Shown: positions 28,541-37,281 of the stretch, piece after piece
How positions within the stretch are numbered: the first letter of the stretch is position 1
How the letters are laid out: the number at the start of each line of letters is the position of its first letter
From: Paraburkholderia guartelaensis
GTDB taxonomy: Bacteria > Pseudomonadota > Gammaproteobacteria > Burkholderiales > Burkholderiaceae
Length of the DNA stretch: 64,000 bases
Assembly (NCBI RefSeq): GCF_004353905.1
Contig: NZ_SMOD01000001.1
Coordinates: 186,001 to 250,000, forward strand
Reading direction: 5' to 3'
Translations under genes and position numbers: made by a program
The notes under the pieces: generated by a model
Databases searched by the model: none
Told to the model about the DNA's origin: nothing
What the model saw: the letters and a program-made list of their open reading frames with translations, nothing else

Positions 28541-28599
28541 CTGCCCCGCGCCTCCGGTTTGGGTTACGCGATGTAAAGAGTGAATTGAGGCTGGCCTGG

Positions 28600-28628
28600 T
28601 TGGTGGCGTGGGGCGTTGATCCTATAGT
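28600..28628 (+). promoter_or_regulatory. predicted sigma-70 promoter
   Basis: TTGGTG (28600-28605), 17-bp spacer, TATAGT (28623-28628), 35 bp upstream of the small gene at 28664 and after the end of dxs. The match and spacing are good; assigned by eye only. Confidence 0.45.
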
Positions 28629-28663
28629 TATCGAGACTGGTTATCCAGACAGAGAGGTGAAAA

Positions 28664-28864
28664 ATGAAGTTCGCGATGAAAACTGAAATCCGCCCGGACG
28701 ATCTTTCGACGATCGTCCATGCGATGAAGTCGGTCGACGCCGACGCGAAAGTCGATGTCGATGTTGGCGCGCAAACCGTGAGTGTCGATTCGTGGTTAAT
28801 GCCCGAAGAGTTTCTGGTTGCGTTCTACGACGAGGACATGGATGTCGGCATTGCCGAGTGGTAG
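28664..28864 (+). CDS. small HMA-like protein lacking the CxxC motif
   Basis: A 66-residue acidic protein with a strong ribosome binding site (GAGAGGTG about 7 bp before the ATG). Its pattern of two beta-alpha-beta units, with AMKSVDADAKVDVDVGAQTVSVDSW, recalls the ferredoxin-like fold of copper chaperones (HMA family). The metal-binding CxxC is absent and the protein has no cysteine at all, so metal delivery is unlikely. Similar small CxxC-less proteins exist in Burkholderia-group genomes (from memory). Function unknown. Confidence 0.75.
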   Translation: MKFAMKTEIRPDDLSTIVHAMKSVDADAKVDVDVGAQTVSVDSWLMPEEFLVAFYDEDMDVGIAEW

Positions 28865-29160
28865 GAAACGGTCGGCCGTCAGCCACGGTGGCCCGGATGC
28901 GATACATCCTGGCCCATAAACACCCGTATTGCTGACGCGCGCCGCTTCAATCGTTGTCAGAATTCTTGGAACCCTTTCTCACAGTATTTCTAGGCGCACG
29001 TCAAAAGAGTGCAGGGTGGACTGTGCTTCATGCGGAGAACCCGCTGAAGCCGTCGTCCACGCGCTGGTAGGGGACATACGCTGTTCTTGAGTCGGAAGGG
29101 AAATGATCCGTTGTGTTTGGCCGCTGATCGCATCAGCGCCCGTTTCCGTACGAGCCTCGT

Positions 29161-31026
29161 ATGTCCCAGAACCCGAAAATTGCTCCAGAAAGCTCCCAGA
29201 AAGCGCCACTTCCCGGCGAACCGATGTCGGGCGCCGACATCATCTTGCGCGTACTTAGCGAACAGGGTGTCGATACCGTGTTCGGCTATAGCGGCGGCGC
29301 GATCCTGCCGACCTACGACGCCGTGTTCCGTTTCAACGAACTGCACGCCGACGAGCCCGAGCGTCAGATCAACCTCGTCGTACCCGCCAACGAACAGACC
29401 GCCGGCTTCATGGCCGCGGGATACGCACGCGCGAGCGGAAAGGTCGGTGTGTTCATGGTGACGTCCGGTCCCGGCGCGACCAATGCGGTGACGCCGATTG
29501 CCGATTGCAATGGCGACTCGGTCCCGGTGGTTCTCATCTGCGGGCAGGTGCCACGTGCCGCGATTGGCAGCGACGCTTTCCAGGAAGCGCCGGTGTTCAA
29601 CATCATGTCAGCGTGCGCCAAGCAGGTGTTTCTCGTTACCGACCCGGACAAGCTCGAACAAACGCTGCGCACGGCGTTCGAAGTCGCGCGCACCGGCCGT
29701 CCCGGGCCGGTTGTGGTGGATGTGCCCAAAGACATCCAGAACTGGACCGGCACCTGGCAGGGGCACGGCACGCTGGCGTTTCGCGGCTACTCCGACCGCC
29801 TTCGCAAGGTGGCGAAGGGAGCACGTCTCGAAGCGGGCAAGCGCGACGAATTCTTCGATCTGCTGGCGCAAAGCAAGCGCCCGCTGCTGTATGTGGGCGG
29901 GGGCGTCATCACAGCCGGCGCCACGGCGGAATTACGTCAGTTCGCCGAGCGCTACCGGATTCCCGTGGTCAACACGTTGATGGGGCTCGGCACAATATCC
30001 GTGAAGCACGAGTTGGGGCTCGGCATGCTGGGCATGCACGGCGCGGCCTGCGCAAACTACGCGGTGGAAGACTGTGACTTCCTGATTGCCGTGGGCGCGC
30101 GATTCGACGACCGCGTCGCCGGTGGTCGCCCCCATGCATTTGCTCCGCGAGCGCGCCATGTTGCGCACATCGATATCGACGAAGCGGAAATCAACAAGGT
30201 GAAGCGCGCGCACTGGACTCACGTGGGCGACGCGAAAGACGCATTGCTTTCGCTGATGCAACACGAAGCGCACGTGCAAGCGCCTTTGGCGTGGCTCGAC
30301 CATATCAAGGAGCTGAAGCAGCGCTACGGCATGAATTATGACCGCGCGAGCCCGCTCATTCAGCCGCAGTTCGTGGTGGAAAAGCTGAGCGAGATTACCG
30401 GCGGCCGGGCCGTTGTCACCACGGGCGTGGGCCAGCACCAGATGTGGGCCGCGCAGTTCTTCGATTTCGTGGAGCCGCGCAGCTTTCTCACCTCGGGCAG
30501 CATGGGGACGATGGGCTTTGGCCTGCCCGCTGCGATCGGCGCCCAGATGGGGCGCCCGGATGCCCTCGTGATCGACATCGACGGTGACGGCAGCATGCGC
30601 ATGAATATCGGCGATCTCGAGACCGCGACCACGTATGGCGTGCCGGTCAAAGTGCTGCTGTTCAACAATGTCGGTGACGGGATGATCCGGCAGTGGCAGC
30701 GTCTTTTCTACGACGGGCGCCTGTGCGTGAGCGACAAGTCGCTTCATCGAAAGGACTTTGTCATGGCCGCGCGTGCCGACGGGTTCGAATTCGCGCAGCG
30801 CGTCGAGGTCCTGAGCGAAGTCGAGGAAGCACTCCGGGCTTTCGTGGCGTTCGACGGTCCGGCTTTCCTCGAAGTCATGATCGATCAGGATGCCGATGTG
30901 TTTCCGATGGTTGGGCCCGGCATGAGCTATTCGGAGATGATCACCGGCCCGTTCATCCCGTCGAGGGATGGCGAGGAGTCGGGGGGCGCGCGTGCAGGTC
31001 ATCAAGCGGCTTCTGACATGTTCTAG
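29161..31026 (+). CDS. acetolactate synthase-type TPP enzyme, large subunit
   Basis: A 621-residue thiamine-diphosphate enzyme of the acetohydroxyacid synthase family, which condenses two 2-oxo acids into acetolactate or acetohydroxybutyrate. Domains: N-terminal pyrimidine-binding part with the activating Glu78 (in VPANEQTAGF), a central FAD/Rossmann-like part with RFDDRVAGG, and a C-terminal pyrophosphate part with DIDGDGSMRMN and LLFNN. The usual RHEQGA around the Glu is ANEQTA here. No small regulatory subunit (ilvN/ilvH) or ilvC lies beside it, so it is not the standard ilv operon and the exact substrate pair is uncertain. The 296 bp upstream show no recognisable riboswitch or convincing promoter. 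Confidence 0.85.
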   Translation: MSQNPKIAPESSQKAPLPGEPMSGADIILRVLSEQGVDTVFGYSGGAILPTYDAVFRFNELHADEPERQINLVVPANEQTAGFMAAGYARASGKVGVFMVTSGPGATNAVTPIADCNGDSVPVVLICGQVPRAAIGSDAFQEAPVFNIMSACAKQVFLVTDPDKLEQTLRTAFEVARTGRPGPVVVDVPKDIQNWTGTWQGHGTLAFRGYSDRLRKVAKGARLEAGKRDEFFDLLAQSKRPLLYVGGGVITAGATAELRQFAERYRIPVVNTLMGLGTISVKHELGLGMLGMHGAACANYAVEDCDFLIAVGARFDDRVAGGRPHAFAPRARHVAHIDIDEAEINKVKRAHWTHVGDAKDALLSLMQHEAHVQAPLAWLDHIKELKQRYGMNYDRASPLIQPQFVVEKLSEITGGRAVVTTGVGQHQMWAAQFFDFVEPRSFLTSGSMGTMGFGLPAAIGAQMGRPDALVIDIDGDGSMRMNIGDLETATTYGVPVKVLLFNNVGDGMIRQWQRLFYDGRLCVSDKSLHRKDFVMAARADGFEFAQRVEVLSEVEEALRAFVAFDGPAFLEVMIDQDADVFPMVGPGMSYSEMITGPFIPSRDGEESGGARAGHQAASDMF

Positions 31027-31106
31027 GCCAGCATGGCAACGCCACTCTGCTTGTGAAGAGCCTTTCGTCTTTCCGCCATGTAACAAAAGAAGTTCTGGCT
31101 ACGGCG

Positions 31107-31135
31107 TTTATCGAGTGAGGCCAGAAACCTATAGT
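31107..31135 (+). promoter_or_regulatory. predicted promoter of DsbA-like gene
   Basis: TTTATC (31107-31112), 17-bp spacer, TATAGT (31130-31135). The leader that follows contains a hairpin GCGGGGC/GCCCCGC (31158-31164 and 31179-31185), 27 bp before the start codon, which could act as an attenuator or stabiliser. Confidence 0.4.
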
Positions 31136-31212
31136 CACTCTGATGGCTGGGAGCGATGCGGGGCATGGGGTCCTGCGGGCCCCGCGTTGTCTCTTCACTT
31201 GAGCGAGCAAGA

Positions 31213-31854
31213 ATGAAATTGATCTATGTTGGCGATCCGATGTGTTCGTGGTGCTATGGCTTTGGCAAAGAGCTGTCGGCGCTCGTCGCGCGCGTGCCGG
31301 ATCTGAAACTGGAAATCGTGGTCGGCGGTATTCGCGCCGGGGCGACCGATGTTCTCGATGCAACCGGCAAGCGTTTCCGGTTGCAGCACTGGCAGCGCGT
31401 CGAAGCGCTGAGCGGCTTGCCGTTCAACCGCGAAGCGTTCATGGCGCGTGAGGGGTTCGTCTACGATACCGAGCCGATTTGCCGTGCCGTTGTGGCGGCG
31501 CGCCGCTTCGCCAGTGGCGATGCCTTGCTTTCGGTGTTCCGTGCGCTTCAGAACGGCTTCTACGTGCAAGGGCTGGATACGACCGATGGTCGCGTGCTGA
31601 GCGATATCGCCGTGACCGCGCTGGATGCTGTAGGCGTTCAGGTAAGTGCCGACGCGTTCTACCAGGCGTGGGAAGCAGCGGAAACGAAGGAAGAAACGCA
31701 GCGCGATTTCGCCCGTGCGCGAGCGCTTGGCGTCGCGTCGTTCCCGACCTTGATGCTTGAAGAACAGGGCCGGACGTACGCCGTGCATTCGGGCTATGCG
31801 AGCGTCAACGTACTCGAAGAAAGGCTCAACGAGATCGAGGGGCCGCTTGCCTGA
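31213..31854 (+). CDS. DsbA-family (FrnE/2-hydroxychromene isomerase-like) protein
   Basis: A 213-residue thioredoxin-fold protein with an N-terminal CSWC redox motif (MKLIYVGDPMCSWCYGF) and the cis-proline loop FPTLMLEEQG near residue 180. It has no signal peptide, so unlike true DsbA it works in the cytoplasm, as FrnE-like disulfide oxidoreductases or glutathione-linked isomerases do. The ATG at 31213 is the natural fold start; an upstream in-frame codon at 31156 adds an unrelated leader. It is transcribed alone between a predicted promoter and a strong hairpin. Confidence 0.88.
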   Translation: MKLIYVGDPMCSWCYGFGKELSALVARVPDLKLEIVVGGIRAGATDVLDATGKRFRLQHWQRVEALSGLPFNREAFMAREGFVYDTEPICRAVVAARRFASGDALLSVFRALQNGFYVQGLDTTDGRVLSDIAVTALDAVGVQVSADAFYQAWEAAETKEETQRDFARARALGVASFPTLMLEEQGRTYAVHSGYASVNVLEERLNEIEGPLA

Positions 31855-31872
31855 TCGTTCTGATCCGGGTTG

Positions 31873-31914
31873 TTCGAAGCGGGCTGCGCAAGCGATTGCG
31901 CAGCCCGCTTCGAA
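31873..31914. terminator. 18-bp perfect hairpin
   Basis: TTCGAAGCGGGCTGCGCA (31873-31890) is exactly complementary to 31897-31914 across a 6-nt loop. It sits 19 bp after the DsbA-like gene and 41 bp before the next start. The stem is very strong, but the following T-tract is poor (TTGACG), so termination may be partial. Confidence 0.6.
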
Positions 31915-31954
31915 TTGACGGACCGAGTCGGGAATCAATAAGGAGTGTGATGCA

Positions 31955-32317
31955 ATGAACGACAGCAACGAAATCGTCGAACTCGTGCAGCGCTATTTCG
32001 ATGCCACCTGGCGCGGCGATGTGGAACAGCTGAGAACGGTGTTCGACGCGCGCGCGATCGTAGCGGGGGAGGTGAATGGCCAGCCCTACTACAAGACGAT
32101 CGACGAGTATCTTGCGGGTGTGGCAATCAGGAAATCGCCGGCCGAATTGGGCGAGCCGGTCGAAACAGAACTGCTGATGCTCGATGTCCAGCAGAACATC
32201 GCAACGGCGAAACTGCATGTGCGCATGCTGGGTTTCAATTACTACAATTATTTTTCGATCATGCGCCAGCGCGACAGATGGCTCGTCATCACGAAGACGC
32301 TGACCAACGTGCAATAA
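31955..32317 (+). CDS. NTF2-like protein, putative lumazine-binding (PF12893-type)
   Basis: A 120-residue NTF2-superfamily protein: helix EIVELVQRYFDATWRGDVEQLRTVFDARA, then YYKTIDEYLAGVAIRKSP and the strand pair NIATAKLHVRMLGFNYYNYFSIMRQRDRWLVITKTLT. This arrangement matches the small 'putative lumazine-binding' family, whose real ligand is not established. AAGGAG about 9 bp upstream supports the start. It is flanked on both sides by strong hairpins, so it is probably monocistronic. Confidence 0.82.
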   Translation: MNDSNEIVELVQRYFDATWRGDVEQLRTVFDARAIVAGEVNGQPYYKTIDEYLAGVAIRKSPAELGEPVETELLMLDVQQNIATAKLHVRMLGFNYYNYFSIMRQRDRWLVITKTLTNVQ

Positions 32318-32331
32318 GCGGCCGCCACGCG

Positions 32332-32369
32332 CCCGCGCCCCGGCGAGCCATCGAGGCCGGGGGCGCGGG
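32332..32369. terminator. GC-rich hairpin between convergent genes
   Basis: CCCGCGCCCCGGC (32332-32344) pairs with GCCGGGGGCGCGGG (32356-32369) with one bulged G and an 11-nt loop. It lies between the lumazine-binding-like gene and the end of the SDR gene, and can serve both strands. Confidence 0.6.
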
Positions 32370-32383
32370 TAATACTCAACCGC

Positions 32384-33091
32384 TTAGTGACCTGCGCTCT
32401 GGCCGCCGTCCACGTGCAGGATCTCGCCCGTCACGAACGGTGCCGAGTCGAGATAGAGAATCGCATTGACGATGTCGCTCATTTCGCCCATGTGACCGAC
32501 CGGATGCATCGCGCCGAGCGCGGCGTGCGTTTCGGGAGCGTGCATCGGCGACTTGATGATCCCAGGCGAAACCGCGTTGGCACGAATGCCCGCGCGCGCA
32601 TATTCGATTGCGAGCGAGCGCGTTGCCGCGTTCAAACCACCCTTGGTGAGCGACGCAAGAACGGACGGGACTTTGCTGTTCGCCTTGTCGGCAAGCGTGG
32701 TGGTGACGTTCACCACGTGGCCGCTGCCGTGCTTCTGCATCGCTTCGATCGCATATTGCGTGATGTGGAAGAAGCCGTTCAGGTTGACGTTCAGGATCGC
32801 GGCGTAGTCATCGGCGGTGTACTTCGTGAAGGGCTTCGCAATGAAAATGCCCGCGTTGTTGACGAGCGTATCGACACGGCCGAAGTGCTCGATGGCGGCG
32901 TCCACCACGCGGCGAGCCGTGGCGGCGTCGCCGATGTCGCCGGCCACGGCGACATAGTCGGCCTCAGCGGCCGGCGTGATGGAGCGGGCCGTGGCGACCA
33001 CGCGATGGCCCTGCGCGCGGAAGGCCTTGACGGTTTCAGCGCCGATGCCTTGCGATGCTCCGGTGACGATGACGACCTTGGAAGTGCTCAT
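32384..33091 (-). CDS. short-chain dehydrogenase/reductase (SDR)
   Basis: A 235-residue classical SDR: the cofactor motif TGASQGIG (residues 10-17), NNAGIF, and a C-terminal DGGQSAG. The catalytic region is atypical: the usual Ser and YxxxK are not obvious. Residues near 135-160 read NVTTTLADKANSKVPSVLAS then LTKGGLN, so the Tyr of YxxxK seems replaced by Leu (LTKGG). It is probably NAD(P)-binding, but catalytic activity should be considered uncertain. The start is ATG 33091; the frame is open further upstream without support. Only the GlxA-type regulator gene is near it. Confidence 0.85.
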   Translation of the reverse strand: MSTSKVVIVTGASQGIGAETVKAFRAQGHRVVATARSITPAAEADYVAVAGDIGDAATARRVVDAAIEHFGRVDTLVNNAGIFIAKPFTKYTADDYAAILNVNLNGFFHITQYAIEAMQKHGSGHVVNVTTTLADKANSKVPSVLASLTKGGLNAATRSLAIEYARAGIRANAVSPGIIKSPMHAPETHAALGAMHPVGHMGEMSDIVNAILYLDSAPFVTGEILHVDGGQSAGH

Positions 33092-33263
33092 TGTGTGTCT
33101 CATAGTATGGGTGAGTCGGCCGGGTGGCCGTTCGAATCGATGGATCCGATGGAGAACCACTGTAGGCGTATCCGTTGCGAGTGCGAACACACACCATGGA
33201 CAAAGAGTCTTGCGCCGCGAGAACAAATCGCGGCGGGATGGCGGTTGCGCCCGTGGCAATCAC

Positions 33264-34226
33264 TCAGGCGGCGGCCTCGGTCGTGTGGGACTGTTGGCGG
33301 TATTGCCGGGGAGTGAGCTTGAGGCGCCGTTGAAACACCATGCGCATGTGCGCGGCGTTATGAAAGCCACAGTCGAACGCGACGGTTTTCATCGGCATGT
33401 TGCATTCCTCCAATAGCCGCTTTGCGGCACCGACACGGACCTGGTCCACGAATGCGGAAGGGGTCGTGTGGAGATACTTCGCGAAGATTCTCGATAACGT
33501 GCGCCGGCTTACGTAGACCGCGTCGGCGAGCTGCTCTATCGAAAGCACATCGGAAAGATGGTCGTCGATATGGCGTTGTACCTTTCCGATAATCGAACTT
33601 TCATCGCTTGGCGGTGCAACGTGCGGATGACGTTGGCAGGGCTCGCTCCGCAGTTTGGCGCCTAGACGTCTCGCCACCTGTTCGGCGAGCTTCTGGCCCC
33701 AGTCTTGCGCGATGAGCGAGAGGCCAAGATCGAGCCCGGCGGTCGCGCCGGCAGAGGAGATCAGGCGTCCATCGCGGATCAGGTTTTTGTCGGGACGTAT
33801 GCGGGCACGCGGAAATTCGCTGGCCATCCGGCTCGCGTCGGTCCAGCGCGCGGCGATCTCCTTGCCATCGAGCAGGCCTGCGCGCCCGAGCAGCCATGCA
33901 CCGTCGCAAACGCAGCCGTATCGCTTCGACTCGAGTGCGCGTCGCCGCAGCCAGTCCAGAAAATCCGGTTTCGGCCGAACGTGCGTTCCGTGTGCGGCGC
34001 CCGTCACCAGCAGCACATCGACGTTCGCGCGAAAGTCTCCATAGACCCACGGCACGCAGAGCTGCATCGCATTCGAGCAGGCGAGGGCACCTGCGTGCTC
34101 TCCAATGAGGGGCACCTGATACTGGCGCGTCTCGCCGAGCAAACGGTTCGCTTCGGAGAACACGTCGAGCAGGCCTGCGATATCCATGGCCTGTACACCG
34201 TCAAGTACCACAATAGCGACTTTCAT
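33264..34226 (-). CDS. GlxA-type regulator (DJ-1/PfpI domain plus AraC HTH)
   Basis: A 320-residue fusion: an N-terminal DJ-1/PfpI amidotransferase-like domain (VAIVVLDGVQAMDIAGLLDVF; nucleophile-elbow-like VCDGAWLLGRAGLL) used as a ligand sensor, and a C-terminal AraC double HTH (LSDVLSIEQLADAVYVSRRTLSRIF, then VAFDCGFHNAAHMRMVFQRR). Such proteins usually activate neighbouring catabolic or detoxification genes, so the SDR gene 172 bp downstream on the same strand is the obvious candidate target. The ATG at 34226 was chosen over the GTG three codons upstream. Confidence 0.9.
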   Translation of the reverse strand: MKVAIVVLDGVQAMDIAGLLDVFSEANRLLGETRQYQVPLIGEHAGALACSNAMQLCVPWVYGDFRANVDVLLVTGAAHGTHVRPKPDFLDWLRRRALESKRYGCVCDGAWLLGRAGLLDGKEIAARWTDASRMASEFPRARIRPDKNLIRDGRLISSAGATAGLDLGLSLIAQDWGQKLAEQVARRLGAKLRSEPCQRHPHVAPPSDESSIIGKVQRHIDDHLSDVLSIEQLADAVYVSRRTLSRIFAKYLHTTPSAFVDQVRVGAAKRLLEECNMPMKTVAFDCGFHNAAHMRMVFQRRLKLTPRQYRQQSHTTEAAA

Positions 34227-34555
34227 TTTGCGCACCCAACTTGACCAATGATCCCGATAGCGCGATGACCCGCTGGAAAAAGGTTAGGCGTGCAACGCCT
34301 GGCTGACCATTCTCCGAACGGCTGAAGCTGCATCTTGCCGGCATGTGGTCCCTCATACGCAGGGATGACCCGTGTAGCCCCGAGGCGTGGTGCGCCAAAA
34401 GGGGCGGGGCTGAAAAGCATGATTTATGGGGGCGCCTGCTTCAAAGGAAGGCAGCGCTTACAGCGTGCAAGCGGTGGCGATAAGTCTTGCTATTGCATAC
34501 CATATGGCGAGCGTGGGCACATTTTCGCCATCACGAATTCTTCGAAGATCGAGCG
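34227..34555. other. divergent intergenic region with two-tier hairpin
   Basis: 329 bp between the GlxA-type gene and the response regulator. It holds an imperfect nested stem: outer arms AGCCCCG (34376-34382) and CGGGGCT (34405-34411), inner arms GGCG (34384-34387) and CGCC (34393-34396). No open frame with a ribosome binding site and no unambiguous promoter pair was found. The hairpin could be a terminator relic or a structured leader element. Confidence 0.4.
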
Positions 34556-35215
34556 ATGAAACACGATAGCGTTGGGACGCGAAGTGAACAACTACCGGAC
34601 TCGCTCGTGTACGTGATCGACGACGACGAGTCCATTCGTGGTGCGCTGACCAGTCTGCTCATGTCAGTGGGCATCGAGGTCCGTGCGTTCGAATCGGCTG
34701 ACGAATTTCTCGCCGTGAAAATGCCGGACGTGCCGAGCTGTCTCATTCTCGACATTCGATTACGCGGCGAGAGCGGCCTCACGCTTCAACAGGAAGCCTT
34801 TAAAGAGAGCATTCGATTTCCCATCGTCTTCCTGACGGGACATGGCGATATAGGCATGACCGTCAAGGCGATGAAAGCGGGCGCTTTCGATTTCATGACG
34901 AAGCCATTCAAAGATCAGGATCTGCTTGACACGATCGCCGCGGCGCTCAAACGCGATGGCGAATTGCGGCGCCAGGCGAGGCTCGTGGCGGGCATTCGTC
35001 AAGCGTACGATTCGCTCACGGCACGCGAGCGCGAAGTGATCGGACTGGTGTCGGAAGGCCTGTTGAACAAACAGATTGCCGACCTCCTGTGCCTGAGCGA
35101 GGTCACGGTCAAGATCCATCGGGCGCAGGCCATGCACAAACTCAATGCGCGCTCGGTGGCCGAACTCATCAAGAAGTTGCAGCAGGTTCAGCCGGCTCCT
35201 CAGGGCGCCAGATAG
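34556..35215 (+). CDS. FixJ/NarL-type response regulator
   Basis: A 219-residue two-domain regulator. The receiver has the acidic pocket DDDE (residues 22-25), phosphoacceptor Asp66 in LILDIRLRGESG, Thr in FLTGHGD and Lys in MTKPFKD. The LuxR-type HTH reads LTAREREVIGLVSEGLLNKQIA and EVTVKIHRAQAMHKL. FixJ-like proteins respond to PAS-type histidine kinases, yet no kinase gene is adjacent. The giant PAS/histidine kinase at 7134 is the only histidine kinase in the window, though 22 kb away. The start at ATG 34556 matches the family. Confidence 0.92.
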   Translation: MKHDSVGTRSEQLPDSLVYVIDDDESIRGALTSLLMSVGIEVRAFESADEFLAVKMPDVPSCLILDIRLRGESGLTLQQEAFKESIRFPIVFLTGHGDIGMTVKAMKAGAFDFMTKPFKDQDLLDTIAAALKRDGELRRQARLVAGIRQAYDSLTAREREVIGLVSEGLLNKQIADLLCLSEVTVKIHRAQAMHKLNARSVAELIKKLQQVQPAPQGAR

Positions 35216-35371
35216 GCATTGGCACATTCGCTGCGCATCGGCTGCCTGCGTCAGCGCGCGGAACTCGCTCCGCTAATACGCGCTGCCACAAGAATCATCC
35301 GAAGGTGTGATTGCTGGCCCCTCGGCGGGCTTGTATTTTGCAGAAAGATTCAACCTCTCTGCATCATTTCG

Positions 35372-35767
35372 ATGTCCACCGGACCCCAGATAATACCCGC
35401 GCGCTCGTCTGCGACCATCGCGATGGTGGATGACGATGAATCCGTCCGGATGGCGCTGTCCAGTTCGCTGCGTTCGGCGAGCTGGAACGTCATCGACTAT
35501 GCGTCCGCCGGCGAGCTTCTGGGCGACACGCGCCGCTCGAAACTCAAACTCGTCGTTGCCGACATCCAGATGCCGGGCATGGACGGCTTTGGGCTGCTCG
35601 AGTCGATCAAGCGCTGGAAGCGTCCGATCCCCGTCATTTTCGTGACGGCGTATGTGACCGAGGACGTGCGCGAGCGGGCAAAAAATAACGGCGCCGCCGG
35701 TTTCTTTTCGAAGCCCGTGGATGACGCAGGACTTCTCGCACTGGTTAGTGAATTGCTGAAAGAGTGA
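35372..35767 (+). CDS. single-domain response regulator (receiver only)
   Basis: About 131 residues forming a complete CheY-like receiver: acidic pair at VDDDES (residues 19-24), phosphoacceptor Asp64 in VVADIQMPGMDG, Thr in FVTAYVTE and Lys in FFSKPVDD. There is no output domain, so it should act as a phosphate shuttle or sink, or through protein contacts. It follows the FixJ-type regulator after about 155 bp, on the same strand. I chose the ATG at 35372 because upstream codons in the frame add a non-receiver leader. Confidence 0.88.
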   Translation: MSTGPQIIPARSSATIAMVDDDESVRMALSSSLRSASWNVIDYASAGELLGDTRRSKLKLVVADIQMPGMDGFGLLESIKRWKRPIPVIFVTAYVTEDVRERAKNNGAAGFFSKPVDDAGLLALVSELLKE

Positions 35768-35968
35768 TGCGGCCGAACGTTTGATATTCGGGCGCTGCCG
35801 GGCCTGGCGAATCTGCAGCTATGCCGGCCGCCCGTGCAGGCCATCCGGATGTATTAGACGCGCACGCGCCTGCATAAGGCATCACACCACATCGGACGAT
35901 ACCGTCGCGCGGCTTGCGCGCCTACGCTTTGAATCGTCGGGCAGGGCAAAACACTTGTGAGGTGCGAG

Positions 35969-36943
35969 ATGGATCAGCTTTACATGTTGCGTGCATTCGT
36001 CGCCGCTGCGCGGTATCAGAGTTTCAGCAAGGCCGCCGAGTCATTGAATGTGACGACAGGGTCCGTGTCGAAAGCGATCGCAAAGCTCGAAGAATGCGTC
36101 CAGACGAGAGTCTTGCTCAGGACCACGCGGTCCGTTTCCTTGACTGACGCCGCGCAATCGTACTACCTGATTTGCTGCCGTCTGCTCGAAGAACTGGACG
36201 AAGCGAACCGGCGCATTGCGATGGAGCATGAGGTCAATGGCGGAAAGTTGCGGCTCGTCGTGCACCCCACGCTGGTGAACGGCGCGTTTTCGCGGTTGGT
36301 CCGGCGCTATCGCGCCATCGCGCCTCATGTGAGTCTGGTGGTTTCCGTTGAGGACCACGTCACGAACCTGTTCGACGGCCGTTTCGATATCGCCATTCTT
36401 CCGCCTCAGCTCGTCGAGCAGTCCACCGTGATTCGCCGCACGCTATTGCGCTCGCCTCGCATTCTCGTAGCTGCGCCCGCGTATCTCGAGCAATACGGTG
36501 TACCGGAATCCACTGCGGAGCTCGCCAACCATTTTCTGCTCATCGATCCGGAAACGAGAAAGAAGAGTGCGGACTTCATCGAACTTCATGAGGGCGGCCG
36601 GAAAGTGAGTATTTCGCCCAATTCGTCGATGGAAGGCAACGACGTGCTGCTGCGCGCGGCAGCGCTCGACGGCACCGGCATTGCCACGCTGCCTGAAACC
36701 ATGATTCGCGAAGATATCGATATGGGACATCTCGTGCACGTCCTGCCGGAGTGCACGGCATCCGATAGCCGCGTTGAACTATGCCTTTTTTATGCTCACC
36801 GGGAACTGATCCCGGCACGGTTCAGGATGTTCGTCGACTTTTGCACCGAGTTCTTTCGGGCGCCTGCGAAGGCGGGTGCCGATGACGTGATACGCATACC
36901 GCAAACGATGAAGCGAAGTGAAGCTCTCGCGATGATGTCGTGA
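35969..36943 (+). CDS. LysR-family transcriptional regulator
   Basis: A 324-residue LysR protein. HTH: MLRAFVAAARYQSFSKAAES and TGSVSKAIAKLEECVQTR. The effector domain contains VAAPAYLEQYG. GAGGTG at 35959-35964 favours the ATG at 35969 over the GTG at 35957. The C-terminal 25 residues (after FFRAPAKAG) extend beyond the usual domain end. No divergent partner is present; the neighbours are the receiver protein upstream and a tiny gene downstream, so its target is not obvious. Confidence 0.9.
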   Translation: MDQLYMLRAFVAAARYQSFSKAAESLNVTTGSVSKAIAKLEECVQTRVLLRTTRSVSLTDAAQSYYLICCRLLEELDEANRRIAMEHEVNGGKLRLVVHPTLVNGAFSRLVRRYRAIAPHVSLVVSVEDHVTNLFDGRFDIAILPPQLVEQSTVIRRTLLRSPRILVAAPAYLEQYGVPESTAELANHFLLIDPETRKKSADFIELHEGGRKVSISPNSSMEGNDVLLRAAALDGTGIATLPETMIREDIDMGHLVHVLPECTASDSRVELCLFYAHRELIPARFRMFVDFCTEFFRAPAKAGADDVIRIPQTMKRSEALAMMS

Positions 36944-36993
36944 CGGTTTGCCGCGAGAGGCAAACGAATTCGTTCTACGCCGAAGAGGTAGCG

Positions 36994-37122
36994 ATGTCTT
37001 ACGTATTGCACAACTGGATATTCGTTGGCAGTACTGCTTATGACGAATACACCTTCGTTCCCTGGCTCAACAGGAATGTCTATCGCCGCACGGTGGACTT
37101 GAGCCGTGTTTGTCTGCTATGA
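36994..37122 (+). CDS. possible small protein, 42 residues
   Basis: A short frame starting ATG at 36994 with a good ribosome binding site (GAAGAGG at 36982-36988, 5 bp spacing). The product is aromatic-rich (MSYVLHNWIFVGSTAYDEYT) with no recognised motif. It lies 50 bp after the LysR gene in the same direction. It could be a real small protein or chance; codon use cannot decide at this length. Confidence 0.4.
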   Translation: MSYVLHNWIFVGSTAYDEYTFVPWLNRNVYRRTVDLSRVCLL

Positions 37123-37281
37123 GCGTCCGCGCGTTCTGCGCGAGCCGGGTTCTCGATACTCCCATGGAATGGAAGGATCATTCCCGCGGTTGCAGGATTC
37201 TCTTGAGTAGTGAAAGTGATTAATCTGGCCAGGCTGTTTCCCCGGAGGCGTCGCCTCCATCACCTTGCTAGAGAGACTGAA

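Noticed and set aside
28865-29160. Possible TPP or amino-acid riboswitch before the acetolactate synthase-type gene
   Set aside because: No CUGAGA/ACCUGAUC-type thiamine core and no leader peptide rich in branched-chain codons was found.
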